Shown here piece after piece: positions 24,146 through 30,022 of a stretch of 30,022 bases of DNA. Within the stretch, counting starts at the first letter, position 1; every line of letters starts with the position of its first letter. The stretch comes from Chloroflexota bacterium (GTDB lineage Bacteria > Chloroflexota > Dehalococcoidia > Lucifugimonadales > Lucifugimonadaceae), in NCBI GenBank assembly GCA_030831265.1, contig JAURLM010000231.1, forward strand, positions 1 through 30,022, read 5' to 3'. Position numbers and translations under genes: made by a program. Below the pieces are notes generated by a model that saw nothing but the letters and a program-made list of their open reading frames with translations, did no database searches and was not told the DNA's origin.

Positions 24146-25582
24146 CTATTTGTCGCTGATTTTCGTGCGCTCTTCACGGCGCATGAATCGCCATACGCCA
24201 ATCATCAAGAGAGCGGATATCCCCAGCAGTGGGGTGGCCTGCGCAGGGCCGTTGTTGCCGACTGCATTGCACGATCCGCCGCCAGATGACGCAGGTGTAG
24301 CGGTAGCATCATCGGCGAGTACGGCTGTAGCACCGGCTGTTGGCTCGACTGCTGGTGTAGCAGTTGCCTGTCCTGCTGCTGCAATTTCGTCCAGTGTCAG
24401 GGGCAATAGAGCTCCGGGTGTCGGTGTGGCGGTCGGTGCTGACGAAGTTGGTGTCACAGTTGGTGCGACGTAGAGATCAGCGCCAATCGATGTTCGCCAC
24501 CGATTCTCCAGTTCCTCAAACGAGATTTCATACACAACGGGAATCGCATCCTGTATAGGGATGCCGGAACCGAGGGCCGCCAGCAGCGATGCCATCTTCT
24601 CTGGACCGAACTCCGTGACCATGAAGTTGACAGCAGAACGCCCTGACCCGTACCCGACAAGCGTCAGGTTCGGGTCACCCGGTGCCCTGTTCAGTGACTT
24701 GAGAGTTGGCAGTCGACCAGTCCCAACAGCCCATTCCAGGTACCGCGTATAAGAAATCGTCTTATCAAGGTTCCCGAATTCAGCAAGCCCTTCGTTGAGC
24801 CAGAATGGAACCAGTGTCGCTCCGTTCGAAGCACGATCAACCAGGATATGCGTTATCTCATGGGTAGCCGTACCGATGTCCGATCTACCGGCCAATACAA
24901 GAACCGTATTCTCCTCGCCGAACGCCTGACCCTCAGTGATCAGTTCACGCGAAATCGTGGCGGAGCGCGGCACAACGGCTTTAATCATCTCGGCATTGTT
25001 GTTGTAAAGCATGATGGCGATTGGAGTCTCAATCTCGGCCCCGGTCACCGGCCCCATCATCCCCAGTCCCTCGCTGGTCTTCGCGGCAAGCGTTTCTGCC
25101 CGTGACTGCACCGGACCGTGATAGTAAACAGTCACCGGACCATCTGTAACGGTGTCCCATTCAAACCGCGCATCAAGCAGCAGGGTTTCTCGATGCTCCG
25201 ATAAATATGACTCGCCGTTAGCAGCCAGCACTTCAAGCTGATACTTGATGACCGAGCCTGGCGGAACGTAACGCTCAGGCGAATTAGTATTTACAAACAA
25301 GTCGCCCGTGATGAAGCCCGGGTTGTCCGGTGTACTTACAAGATCAAGATAGTTGTACTGCGTGATGTGGCGATCTCCGACCTCATAGGTCACACGTACA
25401 TCTTCAACTTCCACCGATGAGTTGATCGTGCCGAAGAAACGCATACCTTCAGGAAACTGGCTCTCCATGCCGAAGTCGACAAATTCCACCGGTGACTGCT
25501 GTGCAGACGCGGGCGCGTCCAGTAACAGAACGATGGCAAGTGCAGCCTGAACAAAGAGTATTAGCAGGAGTAGTTGCTTCAA
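24146..25582 (-). CDS. Surface-anchored gluzincin metallopeptidase (peptidase MA-like)
   Basis: A 478-residue secreted zinc peptidase. The N-terminus is a signal peptide (MKQLLLLILFVQAALAIVLL, cleavage near ASAQQ). A beta-rich region (about 30-150) is followed by a gluzincin core: HEITH at 241-245 and WLNEGLAEF with third ligand Glu264. A Thr/Pro/Ala-rich stalk (about 375-435) follows, then GGGSCN, one membrane helix (about 452-466, LLGISALLMIGVWRF) and a basic tail MRREERTK. The end resembles Cys-containing C-terminal sorting signals. The TTG at 25582 is the only start giving the signal peptide; its ribosome-binding site is weak. Located downstream of the lipid genes, same strand, 197 bases after pgsA. 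Confidence 0.85.
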   Translation of the reverse strand: MKQLLLLILFVQAALAIVLLLDAPASAQQSPVEFVDFGMESQFPEGMRFFGTINSSVEVEDVRVTYEVGDRHITQYNYLDLVSTPDNPGFITGDLFVNTNSPERYVPPGSVIKYQLEVLAANGESYLSEHRETLLLDARFEWDTVTDGPVTVYYHGPVQSRAETLAAKTSEGLGMMGPVTGAEIETPIAIMLYNNNAEMIKAVVPRSATISRELITEGQAFGEENTVLVLAGRSDIGTATHEITHILVDRASNGATLVPFWLNEGLAEFGNLDKTISYTRYLEWAVGTGRLPTLKSLNRAPGDPNLTLVGYGSGRSAVNFMVTEFGPEKMASLLAALGSGIPIQDAIPVVYEISFEELENRWRTSIGADLYVAPTVTPTSSAPTATPTPGALLPLTLDEIAAAGQATATPAVEPTAGATAVLADDATATPASSGGGSCNAVGNNGPAQATPLLGISALLMIGVWRFMRREERTKISDK

Positions 25583-25779
25583 TCAGAGCACCATTTCGGT
25601 CCATGCAACCCGGAACGCATACGGCAGATCCACCCGAACGACCATACGAGCATTGATACGCTAACCTTCTCGGCATCGGTTCCGTATGTCCCTACTCTAT
25701 CCCCCAGCAACGACAGGTCTCCGACAAGCAGGGATCGATACTGTGCACTTTCAGAAACCTGCGTTGCAGGATTGAGGGT

Positions 25780-26397
25780 TCATGCGCTCCGGGGTGGCCT
25801 GCCAGCTTCGCGGAACGCGGCAATGAACCGGTGCGCTGCGCTGAGCGGTGTCCCAATTCCCAGTATCCACAACGCCCATAACGGTTGCCCGATTATCAGC
25901 AGCACAACCATTATCAATACTCGTTCCGGACGGGTGAGAAATCCTTCCGTGCCCTTGAAACCCAGCCCTTCAGCGCGTGCCCTTACATAACTGACCAACA
26001 GCGAACCTGATGTGGCCACGACTGCGAGAACTACGGCAGTCTGGTTCTCATGCCCTGCGCTCGTGTAATAGAAAACAAGGCCTGCCAGTACAGCAACCTC
26101 TGACACGCGGTCCAGTACGGAATCCATGAGAGCGCCCTGTGGACCAACGGAGTTGGTTCGACGCGCTATGCCACCGTCGAGCATGTCGAAAGTAGCACCA
26201 ACAAGCACAAGCACTCCAGCTATCCAGAATTCACCATATGCGGCAACCACAGCACCGGCTACGGCAAGTACAACGCCTATGAGCGTGGCCATGTTGGCAG
26301 AGATACCAACACGTATCAGTGAACGGGTAACAGGCTCTTCAAACCAACGCGATACTGCGCCACGAAGTGCATAACGAGTCGTCTGAAGATCTGCCAA
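25780..26397 (-). CDS. pgsA: CDP-alcohol phosphatidyltransferase, phosphatidylinositol-phosphate synthase-like
   Basis: A 205-residue integral membrane enzyme. The CDP-alcohol transferase signature DG-x2-AR-x8-G-x3-D-x3-D is perfect (Asp74, Gly75, Ala78, Arg79, Gly88, Asp92, Asp96), preceded by Asp71. Beyond the signature, YVRARAEGLGFKGTEGFLTR, continuing PERVLI, parallels the actinobacterial PgsA1 enzymes that join CDP-diacylglycerol to inositol 1-phosphate. The neighbouring inositol-phosphate synthase supports this substrate. The TTG start at 26397 has AGG 9-12 bases upstream. It lies 121 bases downstream of the mannosyltransferase on the same strand. Confidence 0.88.
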   Translation of the reverse strand: MADLQTTRYALRGAVSRWFEEPVTRSLIRVGISANMATLIGVVLAVAGAVVAAYGEFWIAGVLVLVGATFDMLDGGIARRTNSVGPQGALMDSVLDRVSEVAVLAGLVFYYTSAGHENQTAVVLAVVATSGSLLVSYVRARAEGLGFKGTEGFLTRPERVLIMVVLLIIGQPLWALWILGIGTPLSAAHRFIAAFREAGRPPRSA

Positions 26398-26518
26398 TTT
26401 TCTTTTACCTGGAACTTTGGTCGTATTGGTTCACTATGCGCGAGTTCTCGGTGCTTACACCGGGGATTCGCTGACAAGAACCGGCGAAGTATACGCAACG
26501 CAGCAAGCCGCCTTCACC

Positions 26519-27673
26519 CTAACCTCGGTAAAGAGATGGGGGAACAGGCTGACTCTCCAGCACCGTGTCGTAATACTCAAGAACGCCATCAGCCACCTTG
26601 ACCCAGTCGTACTGACGAGCGGTGGCTGCACCGTTGATTCCCATCAGCGTCCGTTCACCGGGATTCTGAATCAGCCGCTCTATGGCGTCCGCAATAGCCT
26701 GTTCGTTCATTGGTTCCACAAACAAGCCTTCGCGCTCATGCTGCATAACCACCCGGAAGCCCGGTATATCTGATGCCACCACGGGGGTTCCGGCAGCCAT
26801 CGCCTCAACGACGATCATGCCGAAACTCTCTTTGCCGGTGTTAGGCGCGCAGAAAACATCAGCGTGCTGGTAGTAACCCGGCAAGTCTTCAGCGGAAACC
26901 GGGCCAACAAAAATAACATCATCGATGCCGCGTTCGCCCATCAGGCGATACGAGTCACGATCAGCGACACCTGCTCCGCCAACTATCAACCGGAGTTTCG
27001 GGTATCTCCACTTCAGCATGGAGTAAGCACCCAGCAGGTATTTCAGACCCTTGCGCTTCTCACCAATCCGCCCGACAAAGAAGACGTTGAAGGCGTCATC
27101 TTTGTAAACAGAAGGCCGTGGTGCAGGTTCGGAAAACTGCGGATAGTGCACTCCGTTGGGAATCACCGTGTAGTCACCACGAAAATACCGGTTGGCGAAC
27201 TGTTTCGCAGGTTCAGAAACGGCAATACGCCCGTTCAGACGAATGGCCCCGTATTTGAGTACCGGCTTCCAAAACATGTAACCGCGCCCGGTACCTTCGT
27301 TGTAGGCATGGAACGTGCCGACCGTTGGGGACGGAGAGTAGTAGCTCGCCATAAGCCCGAACATTGGCATCAACGGTTCATGAATGTGAACAACGTCGAA
27401 GTTTTGCTCCTGGAGAATAGAAGTCAGCTTCCGCTGATACCAGACACTCAGTGAAATACGAGCGACAGACCCTGCAGTCATGAACGGCACTGTTCGCCCG
27501 AATGTCTCCAGCGGGGTGTCTCGAAGATCGTACACCGGCTGATTGCCAGTGCACGGCGCAAGAACAGTGACTTCGTGCCCTTTATCCACGAGGGCGTTCG
27601 ATAACTCAACGACGTGCGTCTGTACCCCGCCAAAGATGGCGAAGTCATATGGCGACACCATCGCTACCTTCAT
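26519..27673 (-). CDS. pimA: GT4 glycosyltransferase, phosphatidylinositol mannosyltransferase (PimA)-like
   Basis: A 384-residue GT-B glycosyltransferase of family 4, acting at the cytoplasmic face of the membrane. Visible: GGVQTHV (15-21), VVHIHEPLMPMFGL (94-107), GRIAVSEPAKQF (148-159), the donor-site region GRIGEKRKG (201-209) and the E-x7-E motif (Glu282, Glu290) in KESFGMIVVE, followed by AMAAGTPVVASD. These blocks track mycobacterial PimA closely, which transfers mannose from GDP-mannose to phosphatidylinositol. The ATG at 27673 is chosen because GGGAG lies 3-4 bases upstream and MKVAMVSPYDF is the natural start; a GTG at 27685 lacks support. Between ino1 and pgsA on the same strand. 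Confidence 0.87.
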   Translation of the reverse strand: MKVAMVSPYDFAIFGGVQTHVVELSNALVDKGHEVTVLAPCTGNQPVYDLRDTPLETFGRTVPFMTAGSVARISLSVWYQRKLTSILQEQNFDVVHIHEPLMPMFGLMASYYSPSPTVGTFHAYNEGTGRGYMFWKPVLKYGAIRLNGRIAVSEPAKQFANRYFRGDYTVIPNGVHYPQFSEPAPRPSVYKDDAFNVFFVGRIGEKRKGLKYLLGAYSMLKWRYPKLRLIVGGAGVADRDSYRLMGERGIDDVIFVGPVSAEDLPGYYQHADVFCAPNTGKESFGMIVVEAMAAGTPVVASDIPGFRVVMQHEREGLFVEPMNEQAIADAIERLIQNPGERTLMGINGAATARQYDWVKVADGVLEYYDTVLESQPVPPSLYRG

Positions 27674-27754
27674 CGGCTCCCCCACTGAAAAAAGTACCCA
27701 TCAACGGCAAACGTAACTGATGGGCGCAGCCATAGCTGCGCCCATCATAGCGAG

Positions 27755-28894
27755 TTACTTGGACTTCTTCGATTTGCCTTTTGCGACCGTTCCGGATGCT
27801 TTAGGTTGGCTTCCGGGAACATGACCGGCTGCGAATTCCTCCACCGAACGCCGTGCGTCATCATCACGCATCTGCTTCAGTGGGGACTTCATGAAGTATG
27901 CGGAAGCACCTTCAACCGGGCCGGCAAAACCCTTGTCGAGAGCAATCTTGGCACTGCGAATGGCGTCAACGGCCACACCAGCGGAGTTGGGACTGTCTTC
28001 AACTTCAAGTTTCAGCTCAACGTTTAGCGGCACGTCACCCCATGAAGTACCCTCCAGGCGGATGTATGCCCACTTGCGGTCATGCAACCACGGCACGTGG
28101 TCGGACGGGCCGATGTGAACATCATCCGTGGGAAGCTCTTTCTCAAGCTGAGACTGCACGGACTGGGTTTTAGAGATCTTCTTGGACTTTAGGCGGGAGC
28201 GTTCCAGCATGTTGTAAAAGTCAGTGTTGCCACCGAAGTTCAACTGGTACGTCCTGTCCAAACGCACACCCCGGTCTTCAAACAACCGGGCCAGGACACG
28301 GTGGACAATAGTCGCTCCAACCTGTGACTTGATGTCGTCACCAACGATTGGCAGACCTTTGTCAATGAACCGCTTCGGCCAATAGCCAGTCTTATCACCG
28401 CCGATGAACACCGGAATGCAGTTAACAAATGCGCATCCGGCCGCCAGGACCTGTTCGACGTACCACTTGGTCGCCTGCTCAGAGCCAACCGGGAGGTAGT
28501 TAATAACTACGTCCACTTCGCGCTCACGAAGGATCCCAACAATGTCGTCCGTTGGACCCGGTGCAGGTTCGATCAAATCCTGCAGGTATTCGCCAATACC
28601 GTCGTGCGTCATCCCACGGCTGACGATGACCCCGGTCCGTGGAACCTCGTGAAACTGGACTGCGTTGTTGTTCTTCGAAACAAGGGCGTCAGCGAGGTCT
28701 TTGCCAACTTTTTCCTTGTCAACGTCAAAGGCAGCGACAATCTCAATATCCCCGATTGAGTAACCGCCAAGTGTGTTGTGCATCACGCCAGGGACGTGAG
28801 TATCACCTTCAAGTTCCGAATATTTGTATATCCCCTGTACAAGTGACGATGCACAGTTCCCTGCGCCGATGATCGCTACTTTGATCTTACCCAT
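27755..28894 (-). CDS. ino1: Inositol-3-phosphate synthase
   Basis: A 379-residue myo-inositol-1-phosphate (1L-myo-inositol 3-phosphate) synthase that cyclises glucose 6-phosphate using bound NAD+. The NAD site GAGNCASSLVQG (10-21) and the catalytic-domain blocks NYLPVGSEQATKWY, IPVFIGGDKTGYW, GDDIKSQVGATIVHR, NFGGNTDFYNML and KSKKISKTQSVQS are all present, as in the short actinobacterial/archaeal type. The C-terminus is a Lys/Ser-rich tail (KGKSKKSK). The ATG at 28894 gives the normal MGKIKVAIIG start; the ribosome-binding site is weak. First gene of the minus-strand set ino1-pimA-pgsA; it supplies the inositol phosphate used by the PgsA-like enzyme. Confidence 0.94.
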   Translation of the reverse strand: MGKIKVAIIGAGNCASSLVQGIYKYSELEGDTHVPGVMHNTLGGYSIGDIEIVAAFDVDKEKVGKDLADALVSKNNNAVQFHEVPRTGVIVSRGMTHDGIGEYLQDLIEPAPGPTDDIVGILREREVDVVINYLPVGSEQATKWYVEQVLAAGCAFVNCIPVFIGGDKTGYWPKRFIDKGLPIVGDDIKSQVGATIVHRVLARLFEDRGVRLDRTYQLNFGGNTDFYNMLERSRLKSKKISKTQSVQSQLEKELPTDDVHIGPSDHVPWLHDRKWAYIRLEGTSWGDVPLNVELKLEVEDSPNSAGVAVDAIRSAKIALDKGFAGPVEGASAYFMKSPLKQMRDDDARRSVEEFAAGHVPGSQPKASGTVAKGKSKKSK

Positions 28895-29070
28895 GTTTGC
28901 CGGTTACCCCACGATTTACTGATGAACATTGCCTTGTGAGCGAAAAACTGTGGTTCCGCAAGGCGATACCGGCCAGACTATGTGCTTCGGTTAAGACTTA
29001 TATGGAGCATTTTCTCCGAGATTGGGATACAAGAGCACTCAGGTTCCTTAATGTTCCGACGCGCTGGCGG

Positions 29071-30022
29071 CTAAACCTGAACCTGCACAGACTCAGCAAC
29101 CTGTTCAAGAGTTTGAGATTGCACAAACGGGTTACGCCCGCCCCAGAGGTAGTCAAAGTGATTGCGAAGCAGATCGTGATAACGAGAGCCAGATTGCACC
29201 TGCAACATTGGCACCTGCCCGTCAATCGTCGTACCGTCCACCAAGCCCTCCGGGCGACCAAAGTGGTAGGTCTCGACAAATGCACAGTTACGGGTTAGTA
29301 CGAGATACGTCGACGGCCAGTGATCGAGGAACCGCACGTCAAGACTGAAGTTGTGCAGGTCTTTGCTGGCCCGTTTCAATGCCGCAATCACGTTCAGACT
29401 GCGCCACGAATCGCCGAACAACGGCCCGGCGCGAAACAGTGCATCATCCGCGAAACGTTCACCATCTTCCGCAACCGTCCTGGCCCTGGCGAACTGCCCG
29501 GTAGGGTTGACCAGCAAGGCCCGGATGTTCACATGCCGATCTTCCGCAGCCATCCTTCGAAGAATAGTGGCGTGGTCTTTGTCACCGAAGAACTCTCGTA
29601 GCCCAACACCCTGCAAAAGAACTTCTCCTTCAGTGTTCTCAAGTTCTCCTGCAATCGCCGCGGGAGTCGCAGGATCAAGCCGTCTCGGCCCCAGTATCCC
29701 GCTGATTCCGTGCTCAATCGCGCCGGACAGGATGTTTTCGAACTGGTGTAGCGCAGCTTTCAATTGCGGTTGTGGATCAGAGGGGATATTCGCCGAATTG
29801 ACGCCATGAGCAGATGGAGAACCGCTTCCAGCAGGCCGCAGAAATGACGGGGGGACAGGCTGGACGGTAGAAGAAACACGCGGGTTAAGCAGCGAAGCAA
29901 CGGACTCTTCGGTGATTATCCAGGTCTTACCAATTCGCGAGGCCGGGATTAGCCCCTGCTGTAACCACTTGTAAACGGTTTTCTCGCTTACGTTCAGCCG
30001 CACAGCTACATCGTGAACTTTG
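29071..30022 (-). CDS. HTH (excisionase-type) regulator with C-terminal effector domain, 5' end missing
   Basis: The frame is open to the right edge, so the true start lies beyond the window; 316 residues are visible. The N-terminus KVHDVAVRLNVSEKTVYKWL, then GLIPASRIGKTWIITEESV, is an excisionase/MerR-like winged helix (HTH_17 type). A Pro/Ser-rich linker follows. The C-terminal 200 residues include VNIRALLVNPTGQFARART, FSLDVRFLDHWPSTYLVL and AFVETYHFGRPEG. They recall effector domains distantly related to phospholipase-D folds in bacterial signalling proteins, without an HKD catalytic motif. Probably a ligand-responsive transcription factor. It lies 176 bases upstream of ino1 on the same strand and might control the lipid genes. 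Confidence 0.75.
   Translation of the reverse strand, partial: KVHDVAVRLNVSEKTVYKWLQQGLIPASRIGKTWIITEESVASLLNPRVSSTVQPVPPSFLRPAGSGSPSAHGVNSANIPSDPQPQLKAALHQFENILSGAIEHGISGILGPRRLDPATPAAIAGELENTEGEVLLQGVGLREFFGDKDHATILRRMAAEDRHVNIRALLVNPTGQFARARTVAEDGERFADDALFRAGPLFGDSWRSLNVIAALKRASKDLHNFSLDVRFLDHWPSTYLVLTRNCAFVETYHFGRPEGLVDGTTIDGQVPMLQVQSGSRYHDLLRNHFDYLWGGRNPFVQSQTLEQVAESVQVQV

Noticed and set aside
28931..28964. GCCTTG/CAAGGC inverted repeat upstream of ino1.
   Set aside because: Only 6 bp with a 22-base spacer; expected by chance at this length scale, and no T-run in the right place for a terminator.
1..30022. CRISPR arrays, insertion sequences, rRNA genes, integrases.
   Set aside because: No evenly spaced repeats, transposase or integrase motifs, or rRNA-like sequence were seen on either strand.

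Overview
The window is a bacterial chromosome segment of moderate GC content with compact genes and frequent GTG and TTG starts. Gene content points to a free-living Chloroflexota bacterium of the Dehalococcoidia/SAR202 kind. The clues are tandem paralogues of sugar-acid enzymes, several accessory hydrolases (MBL, M81, amidohydrolase, S15), an Amt/PII pair, and a surface gluzincin with a Thr/Pro/Ala-rich stalk. This assignment is an inference from gene content only; no rRNA is present.

Left part (1-4033): the start of an S15/CocE-type hydrolase (minus strand, runs off the edge), a phosphohexomutase, a convergent MBL-fold hydrolase, a LuxR-type regulator whose receiver domain has lost its phosphorylation residues, and a small Cys-cluster/HTH protein. 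Next comes a 1.3-kb stretch (4034-5325) with no convincing gene but unusually long hairpins. It is the best candidate here for an undescribed structured RNA or palindromic element.

Sugar-acid island (5326-11717): a small alpha/beta-barrel-like protein, three consecutive mannonate-dehydratase-family paralogues and an MFS transporter on the plus strand. Facing them are a uronate-dehydrogenase-like NAD epimerase and a small orphan gene. Together they suggest uptake and breakdown of hexuronates or related sugar acids.

Middle (11881-17922): an M81 (MlrC-like) metallopeptidase, then a 2.3-kb island of orphan genes, of which two or three look phage-derived, then an RraA-family lyase, a decayed J-domain fragment and an aldo/keto reductase.

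Right part (17936-30022): tRNA-Leu(TAA), MTA phosphorylase, a zinc-ribbon protein, a membrane-anchored CAP/SCP protein, a tRNA-Trp/Leu(GAG)/Cys cluster, a PII-Amt nitrogen module with an intrinsic terminator, an amidohydrolase and a surface-anchored gluzincin. A minus-strand cluster then encodes inositol-phosphate synthase, a PimA-like mannosyltransferase and a PgsA-type phosphatidylinositol-phosphate synthase, which together predict phosphatidylinositol mannoside lipids. The window ends inside an HTH regulator that lacks its start.
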